DNA of 9,128 nt from CAZQXD01 sp964597315. Lineage in GTDB: Bacteria; Pseudomonadota; Gammaproteobacteria; Competibacterales; Competibacteraceae. Shown in pieces: positions 1 to 5,998 of the stretch. Numbering within the stretch: position 1 is the stretch's first letter; each line of letters starts with the position of its first letter. A program made the translations under genes and the position numbers. The stretch spans positions 1-9,128 of the forward strand of contig CAZQXD010000106.1 in NCBI GenBank assembly GCA_964597315.1, written 5' to 3'. Below the pieces are notes generated by a model. It worked only from the letters and a program-made list of their open reading frames with translations, did not search any database and was not told where the DNA came from.

Positions 1-243
1 GACGAACAGCACATCGGCATCCCCTCGCTCGGCGATGGCGATGGCCTGCCCGGTGCCCACGGCCACCACCCGCGCCTCTATGCCAGTCTGGTCCTGAAAC
101 AGGGGTAGGATGACATCGAACAGGCCGGAATTGGCGGTGGAAGTTGTGGACGACACGGTGATAAATCGCTCTGCGGCCAGGCCCAGGTTTAGGGTCAGGC
201 CCAGTAACAATCCCACGCCCAAGCGCGCTGGAAATTTCCCCAT
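1..243 (-). CDS. tupA: Tungstate-type ABC transporter substrate-binding protein, N-terminal part (runs off left edge)
   Basis: This is the first 81 codons of a periplasmic oxyanion-binding protein; the reading frame is still open at base 1. Residues 1-24 form a signal peptide (basic MGKFPAR, then a Leu/Gly-rich core, cleavage likely after LAA). The mature start reads RFITVSSTTSTANSGLFD and is followed by VVAVGTGQAIAIAERGDADV, with the TTST oxyanion-contact motif and the VGTGQA loop typical of TupA/WtpA-like tungstate binding proteins. The family captures tungstate (some members molybdate) and hands it to a TupBC permease/ATPase, which should lie left of the window. The ATG at 243 is the only sensible start; the Shine-Dalgarno is weak. 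A good promoter and a ModE-like site lie upstream (277-344). Tungstate rather than molybdate specificity is inferred from resemblance only, without the C-terminal half. Confidence 0.85.
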   Translation of the reverse strand, partial: MGKFPARLGVGLLLGLTLNLGLAAERFITVSSTTSTANSGLFDVILPLFQDQTGIEARVVAVGTGQAIAIAERGDADVLFV

Positions 244-276
244 GGCGAACCGTTCTTGGATTGTTAGCTAGGCGAA

Positions 277-305
277 ATTATGTGTCTATTGATAAAATTG
301 GGCAA
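277..305 (-). promoter_or_regulatory. Sigma70-type promoter of tupA
   Basis: Reading leftward there is TTGCCC at 305-300 (4 of 6 consensus bases), a 17-bp spacer, then CATAAT at 282-277 (5 of 6). Transcription would start near 270, giving a leader of about 27 nt before the tupA ATG at 243. The block is clearly AT-rich against its GC-rich surroundings, which supports a real intergenic promoter rather than chance. It suggests tupA is transcribed separately from nosL. Confidence 0.55.
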
Positions 306-316
306 TAGAGAAAATA

Positions 317-344
317 AAACATATATAAACACAAAAACAACGAT
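317..344 (-). promoter_or_regulatory. Possible ModE/TunR-like operator upstream of tupA
   Basis: On the minus strand ATCGTTGTTTT (344-334), six bases, then TATATATGTTT (327-317) resemble the ModE half-sites ATCGCTATATA and TATATAACGAT with the expected 6-bp spacing, about 7 of 11 matches per half. The site ends 11 bp upstream of the tupA -35 box and abuts the nosL stop. Molybdate/tungstate uptake genes are commonly controlled by ModE or TunR, so location and gene fit. The match is imperfect and AT-rich DNA gives such matches by chance, so this is tentative. Confidence 0.3.
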
Positions 345-346
345 GG

Positions 347-862
347 TTAGTCCAGGTTTACCACCACCTCCTGAGTAATGTCGTCAAAGGCCAGCACCCG
401 GGCCTGATAGGTGCTAGCAAAGTGTTCGGCTGCGGCCTGCTCCCGGAACGAAGCAATGGCGCCACCCATGGCTCCGCGCAAGGGGTGTCCCACCACATAC
501 CAAGCCGCGCGGCCGTCGGTGAAGCTTTCAAAGCGTGGTTGCTCCCAGTCGGTGGCGCCCATATCGTGGACGTAGACCGCTTCGGTCACGGCCTCGGACT
601 CGGGCTGATTGAGCCAGGCGAACAAGTCCCGGGTGGAGCAGAATTTCAGGGGATGCTCATGCCCGTTGATAAAGGCTTCTCCCTTGGGACCGGGAAAGTG
701 ATTGATGGTCATACCGCAAACGGCGCATTCGTCACCGTCGGCAATGGGCGCGGGGGCGCGCATGACCTGTGCTGGACCGGGATCTTCGCAGCCCAGCAGG
801 CCAGTGGTGGGCAAGGCGCTGAGTCCGATCAGCAATTGTCTGCGGGTGAGGGTTATCATCAT
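347..862 (-). CDS. nosL: NosL-family copper-binding lipoprotein
   Basis: A 171-residue NosL-family protein. The N-terminus has a Tat-like twin arginine (TRRQLLIG, R7-R8), a short hydrophobic stretch and a lipobox GLLGC, so Cys25 should be the lipidated first residue of a periplasm-facing lipoprotein. The family signature DECAVCGMTI follows (C46-x-x-C49-G-M51), then KFCSTRD (C75) and a C-terminal NosL block around residues 120-163 (WYVVGHPLRGAMGG, later VLAFDDI). NosL proteins bind Cu(I) and supply copper to nitrous-oxide reductase; many relatives occur outside nos clusters and probably serve other copper enzymes. No nos gene is visible here, so the target is unknown. Two adjacent ATGs (862 and 859) are possible; the GGAG upstream is only 3 nt from the first and 6 nt from the second, so 859 may be the true start. 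It lies 83 bp downstream of the M16 peptidase in the same direction and may be co-transcribed. Confidence 0.85.
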   Translation of the reverse strand: MMITLTRRQLLIGLSALPTTGLLGCEDPGPAQVMRAPAPIADGDECAVCGMTINHFPGPKGEAFINGHEHPLKFCSTRDLFAWLNQPESEAVTEAVYVHDMGATDWEQPRFESFTDGRAAWYVVGHPLRGAMGGAIASFREQAAAEHFASTYQARVLAFDDITQEVVVNLD

Positions 863-945
863 GAGCTCCCGAAGTAGAGATGCTGCTTCGTCGCAGCGGG
901 CTACCCCTTGGTTTTCAACGAACTCAAAGTTTCCAAAGGCTGGCT

Positions 946-3843
946 TTAGACACGCTCCACCTGTAACTGTAATGGGCTGGCCCGCTCCAGGGCTGCTCCT
1001 GGTCCCAGCACCGCCAGGCCGGCCCGCTCGGGCTTGAGCCAGGTTTCGGCCACCCGGCGCAAGTCATCCAGGGTCACCGCCAATACCCGGCTCCGCAGCG
1101 TCCGGCGCTGTTCCGGGGTGCGCCCGAACAGCTTACCGTAAAAGGCGGAGATGGCTTCTCCAGCGGGGGAGCCAGGCCGGTCGATGGCGCCGATCACCCC
1201 CAGAATGGCTTCTTCCAGGGCGCGGGGGGGATGGGCGGTGTCGTGCAGCCAATCCAGGGACCGCCGGAAGTCCGCCAGGGTTTCTTCCAGTCGTGGGTCG
1301 CGATAGGAGAAAAATCGGAACACCCCTGTATCCGGTTGATAACCGGCTCCACCTCCGTAAGCGCCGCCTTGCTCGCGGATGGCCCGGTGCAGATAGCCGT
1401 TGCGCAGAAAATCCCCCAAAACCAGAAAAGCCGGCGTATCCGGGTGATTGGGGGCTACGGTGGGGAAGGCCATGGCGCAGAAATTGACCTGGGCGTTGAT
1501 GGCCCAGCCTTGCCGGGGCGGGGTGTCCGGGCGCGCAAAAACAAAGCCGGTCCCCGTCTGGCCGCCGGGGTATCCTTCCCAGGTCGCCTCCAAAGCCGTG
1601 AACAAGGGACCCTGGGACTCGGTTTCGGCCACGGCCAGCAGCCGTGGGGTTGTGTCCCGAAGACGTTGGCGCACGTTCTCCAAGCGGCTAATGAAATTCG
1701 CCAACTCGGCGGACGAGTCGAGCTGGCGATCCAGGGCCTGCAAGGACTTAAGGCCCTGTAGCCCGTCCCAGCGATGATTGAGGGCGGCCACCGGACCCAG
1801 ATGGCTGGCGGCGGCGGCCATGGCCAGAAGATGGCCGTGGTCGGTGATGGATTCCTGGCGTTGGGCGCGGCTCTGGGCCACTAATTCCCGCAACCGCTCG
1901 GTTTCGTCGAAGCGGGCGCTGTCCAGGGTCTGACGTAACAGCTCGGCCAGGGCGGCGTGGTTACGGGTCAGGGCCTTGCCGGCCAGGGTCAGCACGCCCC
2001 GGGCGGCGTTTACATCGTCAACCCCCCCGCGCACCAAGGGCCGGGCGCTGAGGCCGCCGGTCACGGCCGCTTGAACCGCTTGGGTTGTCAGATAGTCTCG
2101 CCCGGCGCTGCCCACCTCGGTCAGGCACAGGCAGAACAAGGGCAGCAGGTCGGCTGCTTCGGAATCCAGTTCCGGTAGGTCTAGCACCGCCTGCTGGTAA
2201 ACCATGCCGTTCGTGCCCTGGGCATACCAGGTGGTGGGCAGCCCGGCAAGGCGATGTTCTTCACCTTCGGGAATCGACAACTCCGTGGGGATGTCTTCCA
2301 GTCCCACCTTGGGCAGTTGTTCCGGGTCGTCTTCCCGGCGTTGGCGGGCTTCCAAGGCTGCGGCCTGATCCCGGATGGCCTGCTCGGCGGCGGCATCCAG
2401 CCCGGCGCGGAGGGCCGCCAGGCGCTGTTCCTCGGTCGCCTGGCGTTGCCGACCCAGTTTCGGGTCAGGAGGCATTACCAGCCGCACCCGGTGGGGGTTA
2501 TCCAGCAGTAGGCGCTGGGCCAGGTCTTGGATAAAACCAGGCTGGGCGGCCTCTTGGCGTAGGGTGTCCAGCAAGGGGTCCAGGTCCAGGGCGGCGGTGG
2601 GGTCGCCACCATGGATGGCCGGGGTCAGGGCGCCCATCATCAGCCTCAATCCATAGGGAAAGCCATCGCCGGTGATCTCTCGTTGGGACAGTTCCAGTTG
2701 GTGCAACACCGAGTCCAGGGTTTCCTGGGGCACGCCCTGCTCGGCCACGTCCCGGATTACCCCCAGGATCAGTTCTTCCACCGCCGCCGCCTGCTCTGGA
2801 TCGGACCCTTCCAGGCCGGCCACGAACGAGGTTTCCCGGGTAGCGTCATCGAACCCACACAAGGGCGAGGGGGCGCTGCCCAGGGGAGTGGTTTCCAAGG
2901 CCCGGCGCAGGGGCGAGCTGGAGTTATCCAACAGCACATCGCTCAGCATCTGGTAACGCAATACCTCCAGGGGATCGGTATTCCGCCCCCATAGCCAGCC
3001 CAGGGTGATATGGGTCTGATGGGCGGTCTCTTCTCCGCTATCCAGGGCATAGTGTTCCAGGACTTCCAGAGGACGGGGGTAGCGGCGTTCGTCGGGCACG
3101 GCGAAATCTATCGCCAAAGCCTGGAACTGATGTAGCGCCCGGTCCTGAAAACGACGCTGATGCTGATCGGCGGGGATGTTCCCGTAGGTCATGAAGAGGG
3201 CGTTTGAGGGATGGTAATGACGGGCGTGGAAAGCCCGCAATTGGGCATAGGTCAGGTCGGGAATGCAGGCCGGATCGCCGCCGCTGTTGTAGTGATAAGT
3301 GGTGGTGGGAAACAAGTGGGATTGCAAACACTGGGACAGGGCGCTCACCGGGGAACTCATGGCCCCCTTCATTTCGTTGTAGACCACTCCTTTAAAGACC
3401 AGCCGCTCATCCTCCAACTCCAGCCGGTGCCCCTCCTGGGCGAAGTCCAGTTCGTCCAGTAAGGGAAAAAATGCGGCATCCAGGTAAACATCCAGCAGGT
3501 TGTTGAAGTCTTTGATGTTTTGGCTGGCGAAGGGATAGGCTGTCCAATCGCTGGCGGTAAAAGCGTTCATAAAAGTGTTGAGGGAGCGCCGGATCATCAT
3601 GAAAAACGGGTCTCGCACCGGGTAGCGGCGGCTGCCGCATAACGCGGTATGCTCCAGGATGTGGGCTACCCCGGTGGAGTCTTGAGGCACGGTGAGAAAA
3701 GCCACCAAAAAGGCATTGTGGTTGTCATCGGCGGCCAGATGCACATGGCGGGCGCCGGTGGCCTTATGGCGGTATTCCTGGACCTCGACATTCAGGGAAG
3801 CGATAGCACGGCGGGAGAGGGTCTCGAAGTCGGAATGGGGCAT
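946..3843 (-). CDS. M16C-family zinc metallopeptidase, presequence-protease (PreP/Cym1)-like
   Basis: A complete 965-residue insulinase-superfamily peptidase of the single-chain M16C type, close to the usual 970-1000 residues. The inverted zinc motif HILEH is at residues 61-65 (H61, H65 ligands, E64 catalytic base), inside a PreP-like block TALCGSRRYPVRDPF. The distal ligand is E157 in VVYNEMKG. The C-terminal half carries the substrate-binding Arg/Tyr pair REQGGAYGG (R823, Y829, six apart as in PreP). These enzymes enclose and degrade short unfolded peptides; in organelles they clear cleaved targeting peptides. There is no signal peptide, so a cytoplasmic peptide-scavenging role is inferred. 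The ATG at 3843 is preceded by AGG seven bases upstream, and the preceding leader contains a strong inverted repeat covering that Shine-Dalgarno. nosL follows 83 bp downstream. Natural substrates in bacteria are largely unknown. Confidence 0.93.
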   Translation of the reverse strand: MPHSDFETLSRRAIASLNVEVQEYRHKATGARHVHLAADDNHNAFLVAFLTVPQDSTGVAHILEHTALCGSRRYPVRDPFFMMIRRSLNTFMNAFTASDWTAYPFASQNIKDFNNLLDVYLDAAFFPLLDELDFAQEGHRLELEDERLVFKGVVYNEMKGAMSSPVSALSQCLQSHLFPTTTYHYNSGGDPACIPDLTYAQLRAFHARHYHPSNALFMTYGNIPADQHQRRFQDRALHQFQALAIDFAVPDERRYPRPLEVLEHYALDSGEETAHQTHITLGWLWGRNTDPLEVLRYQMLSDVLLDNSSSPLRRALETTPLGSAPSPLCGFDDATRETSFVAGLEGSDPEQAAAVEELILGVIRDVAEQGVPQETLDSVLHQLELSQREITGDGFPYGLRLMMGALTPAIHGGDPTAALDLDPLLDTLRQEAAQPGFIQDLAQRLLLDNPHRVRLVMPPDPKLGRQRQATEEQRLAALRAGLDAAAEQAIRDQAAALEARQRREDDPEQLPKVGLEDIPTELSIPEGEEHRLAGLPTTWYAQGTNGMVYQQAVLDLPELDSEAADLLPLFCLCLTEVGSAGRDYLTTQAVQAAVTGGLSARPLVRGGVDDVNAARGVLTLAGKALTRNHAALAELLRQTLDSARFDETERLRELVAQSRAQRQESITDHGHLLAMAAAASHLGPVAALNHRWDGLQGLKSLQALDRQLDSSAELANFISRLENVRQRLRDTTPRLLAVAETESQGPLFTALEATWEGYPGGQTGTGFVFARPDTPPRQGWAINAQVNFCAMAFPTVAPNHPDTPAFLVLGDFLRNGYLHRAIREQGGAYGGGAGYQPDTGVFRFFSYRDPRLEETLADFRRSLDWLHDTAHPPRALEEAILGVIGAIDRPGSPAGEAISAFYGKLFGRTPEQRRTLRSRVLAVTLDDLRRVAETWLKPERAGLAVLGPGAALERASPLQLQVERV

Positions 3844-3848
3844 GAATG

Positions 3849-3884
3849 ATCCTGAACCTGTGGGAGTTGATCTGGGTTCAGGAT
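3849..3884 (-). promoter_or_regulatory. 10-bp perfect inverted repeat covering the M16 peptidase ribosome-binding site
   Basis: On the minus strand ATCCTGAACC (3884-3875) is followed after 16 nt by its exact complement GGTTCAGGAT (3858-3849), five bases before the ATG at 3843. The right arm contains the AGG Shine-Dalgarno, so in mRNA the stem would hide it. The left arm can instead take part in a smaller hairpin, GGGTT (3889-3885) with AACCC (3878-3874), which excludes part of the large stem and would free the Shine-Dalgarno. As DNA the repeat could equally be an operator for a dimeric regulator. The repeat is seen directly; either regulatory role is inferred. Confidence 0.5.
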
Positions 3885-3918
3885 AACCCGAGCGGCGGGC
3901 CGGGTGAATGGTTGTGTG

Positions 3919-4110
3919 CTAACCCCGAGGCTCCAGCAGCACAATGATTACCATGGCGAGAAAGCCCAGCAGCACCCCGGCGGGGACCAGGCCCAACAAC
4001 CATAAGGCGGTCTCATGGTCGCCGGCGAACAGGGTGGCAAAGCCGCTGACCAGGCCGACCAGCACCAGCACCAGAGCGAGGACCATCAACAGCCGACCGC
4101 AGCGTATCAT
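3919..4110 (-). CDS. Small two-helix membrane protein of unknown function
   Basis: A 63-residue protein starting MIRCGRLLMVLALVL. Residues about 5-27 and 38-58 are strongly hydrophobic and would form two membrane helices joined by a short polar loop with GDHET; the C-terminus is LLEPRG. I do not recognise the family. The frame is open further upstream to 4299, but that stretch runs through the tRNA-Ala gene, so the ATG at 4110 (or the internal ATG at 4086) is the realistic start. Neither has a recognisable Shine-Dalgarno; the ATG at 4110 lies only 16 nt after the tRNA CCA end, so the message would come from the tail of the tRNA transcript. The clean two-helix pattern supports a real gene, while the missing ribosome-binding site argues for caution. 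Confidence 0.5.
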   Translation of the reverse strand: MIRCGRLLMVLALVLVLVGLVSGFATLFAGDHETALWLLGLVPAGVLLGFLAMVIIVLLEPRG

Positions 4111-4126
4111 TGAGAGTAGGAAAAAG

Positions 4127-4202
<76 letters not shown>

Positions 4203-4242
4203 GAATTAAGAATGACTGGGCTGTGCCCCGATAAGGCGCGAA

Positions 4243-4271
4243 ATAGTAGGCCAGGGCTTGGGAGCTGTCAA
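4243..4271 (-). promoter_or_regulatory. Stable-RNA promoter of tRNA-Ala copy 1
   Basis: On the minus strand a perfect -35 TTGACA (4271-4266) is followed by a 17-bp spacer and TACTAT (4248-4243). The sequence just after the -10 is TTCGCGCC, a GC-rich discriminator typical of promoters repressed in the stringent response. Transcription would start near 4236, leaving a 5' leader of about 34 nt for RNase P to remove. It may also supply the small membrane protein gene and the M16 peptidase downstream. Confidence 0.75.
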
Positions 4272-4436
4272 CAGCGCTAAAGGGGGCGGGTCGAACCAAG
4301 TAGACTCCCCGGTAGCTGATGCACTAAAAGGGTGACGCTCCTAAAGCGCGCATTATTTTGGCCGCCGCGTTGGCGGTGTCGGTTTGTGGAGAGAATTTTA
4401 GTCCTGTGTCTCTTTGAAGCATGGGCTATTCTCGGT

Positions 4437-4472
4437 GAATTAGAAAATTCCTGGTTGCGAGATTAGAAATCC
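4437..4472 (+). promoter_or_regulatory. AT-rich leader of the kaiC operon with palindrome and near-direct repeat
   Basis: The stretch between the divergent tRNA promoter and the kaiC start (about 4272-4504) holds no gene. Within it, GAATTAGAAAATTC (4437-4450) is a palindrome with 5-bp arms and a 4-bp centre. ATTAGAAAATTCC (4439-4451) recurs 23 bp later as ATTAGAAATCC (4462-4472), about two helical turns away. Such spacing suits a regulator binding tandem sites. I found no convincing -35/-10 pair here, so the promoter of the operon is not placed; it may depend on an activator or an alternative sigma factor. Confidence 0.3.
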
Positions 4473-4489
4473 TTTTCCGTTGGGGAGGG

Positions 4490-4497
4490 AAGGAGGT
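4490..4497 (+). promoter_or_regulatory. Consensus ribosome-binding site of the kaiC-like gene
   Basis: AAGGAGGT is complementary to the 16S rRNA 3' end over eight bases and sits 7 nt before the ATG at 4505, the optimal distance. It fixes the start codon and suggests high translation initiation once the operon is transcribed. Confidence 0.9.
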
Positions 4498-4504
4498 CAA
4501 GAGT

Positions 4505-5998
4505 ATGCTCAGCACCCTTACGAGGGTTAGCAGCGGTATTTCCGGGCTGGACGAGATCCTGGGTGGCGGCTTTCCTCAAGATTATCTCTACATGCTAGAG
4601 GGCGCCACCGGGACCGGTAAAACCACCTTCGGACTGCAATTCGTCCTCGAGGGCGCGCGGCTTGGTGAAGCGGTGCTTTATGTCACCCTGGCGGAGACCG
4701 AAGCTGATCTGCGGCGGACGGCCGCCAGCCATGGCTGGACCCTGGACGGGGTGACGATCCTGGAACTACGCTTGCCCGACGAACGCCTGGACCCGGACCA
4801 GGAGTACAATCTGTTTCACCCAGCCGAGTTGGAACTGGGCGATCACACCAAGCTCATACAGGCTAAGGTGAAGGCGCTGGCGCCCCGGCGCATGGTGCTT
4901 GATGCCCTGTCCAGCCTGCGCCTGTTGGCCGATGATCCCCTACGCCACCGTCGCCAAATTGAAACCCTGCGCCTGTTTTTGGCCCGGCATCAATGCACGA
5001 CGCTGTTTCTCGATGAACTGGTGTCGAACCAGGTTGGGGAGGCCCAGCCGCGTAGTCTGGTTCATGGTGTCATTACCCTGCGGGAGGTGCCTCGGGCCTA
5101 CAGTGCGGCGCAGCAGGAGTTGCGCGTCACCAAGCTGAGGGGGGTGGGCTTTATGCGCACCTGGCACAATTATCGGATTCGCACCGGCGGTCTGGAAGTC
5201 TATCCGGCCCTGGTGATCGGGGACACGTCGCGCACCTCGCCAGCGCCTCCGGCAAAAAGTGACCTGCCAGCCCTGGATGCGCTGATCGCCGGTGGCTTGG
5301 CTCGGGGCCGCAGTATCTTGCTGGAAGGCCCGCCAGGCTGTGGCAAAAGCACCCTGGCGTTACAGTACGCAGTGGCCGCTGCCCGGCGCGGTGAGCGAAG
5401 TCTGGTCTATCTCTTTGACGAGGAGGTGGACAGCCTGCTTGGGCGCGGCGAGGCCCTGGGGATGGACCTGATCACCCATGTCGAGGCCGGGCGGCTCTGC
5501 TTGACCAGGGTCGACCCGGGCAACGTTTCCCCAGGCGAATTCGCCTACCGCGTGCGTCGGCAGGTTGAGGAGTACGCAACGCAACTGGTGATCATCGACA
5601 GTGTCAGCGGGTATCTCAACGCCATGCCTGAACAACGATTTCTGGCCCTGCACTTTCACGCTCTGCTGAGCTACCTCAATCGCCAGGGGGTGGTCACGCT
5701 GTTGATGATGGGCGAGCACATGCTGGTATCAAGCGACCTGGCCATGCCGGTGGATCTGTCTACCCTAGTCGATACGGTGATCCTACTGCGCTTTTTGGCC
5801 ACGGACAAAGGTCCACAGCCGGTACTTTGTGTGCTCAAGCATCGGGCCGGAACTCATGACCGTACCCCCCAGGAACTGCATCTGACGGCGGGGGGGCTGC
5901 GGATCGGACCGCCCCGCCCGGGGCTTCAAAATTTGTTCCAGGGCCTGATCACGGCAGACCCCTCAGACAGAGGGGGCATGTCGCCTCCGGCGGTATGA
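4505..5998 (+). CDS. Double-domain KaiC-like ATPase
   Basis: A 497-residue protein with two RecA-like KaiC domains (about 1-240 and 250-470). The first domain starts with the family signature RVSSGISGLDEILGGGFP, has Walker A GATGTGKT (33-40, K39), an acidic LAETEAD (E64) at the catalytic position and Walker B VLDALSS (D133). The second has Walker A GPPGCGKS (275-282, K281), FDEE (E306-E307) and Walker B VIIDSVSGY (D365). The segment VDLSTLVDTVILL places S419-T420 where cyanobacterial KaiC has its phosphorylated Ser431-Thr432, and LKHRAGTHD matches the KaiC segment with conserved Lys, Arg and His-Asp. Cyanobacterial KaiC is a hexameric ATPase and autokinase that keeps circadian time with KaiA and KaiB. 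Here the C-terminus ends without the long KaiA-binding tail, and neither partner gene is present. The stop overlaps the start of the histidine kinase, so the two proteins are probably made together. Function as a timer, stress switch or signalling ATPase is unresolved. Confidence 0.93.
   Translation: MLSTLTRVSSGISGLDEILGGGFPQDYLYMLEGATGTGKTTFGLQFVLEGARLGEAVLYVTLAETEADLRRTAASHGWTLDGVTILELRLPDERLDPDQEYNLFHPAELELGDHTKLIQAKVKALAPRRMVLDALSSLRLLADDPLRHRRQIETLRLFLARHQCTTLFLDELVSNQVGEAQPRSLVHGVITLREVPRAYSAAQQELRVTKLRGVGFMRTWHNYRIRTGGLEVYPALVIGDTSRTSPAPPAKSDLPALDALIAGGLARGRSILLEGPPGCGKSTLALQYAVAAARRGERSLVYLFDEEVDSLLGRGEALGMDLITHVEAGRLCLTRVDPGNVSPGEFAYRVRRQVEEYATQLVIIDSVSGYLNAMPEQRFLALHFHALLSYLNRQGVVTLLMMGEHMLVSSDLAMPVDLSTLVDTVILLRFLATDKGPQPVLCVLKHRAGTHDRTPQELHLTAGGLRIGPPRPGLQNLFQGLITADPSDRGGMSPPAV

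Noticed and set aside
422..877. Plus-strand open frame opposite nosL
   Set aside because: It is antisense to a clear NosL-family gene, has no domain pattern, and is expected in GC-rich DNA.
882..897. Hairpin GCTGC/GCAGC between the peptidase and nosL as a terminator
   Set aside because: The stem is only 5 bp and has no T-run; it is as likely by chance, and the genes may be co-transcribed.
1231..3849. Several plus-strand and alternative-frame open frames of 60-180 codons across the M16 gene
   Set aside because: All lie inside an intact, motif-complete peptidase gene and show low-complexity Gly/Arg/Pro-rich translations typical of shadow frames.
4272..4504. A sigma54 or standard sigma70 promoter for the kaiC operon
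   Set aside because: TTGAAG near 4414 and TATTCT near 4427 do not combine with acceptable spacing, and no GG-N10-GC core fits; no promoter is placed.
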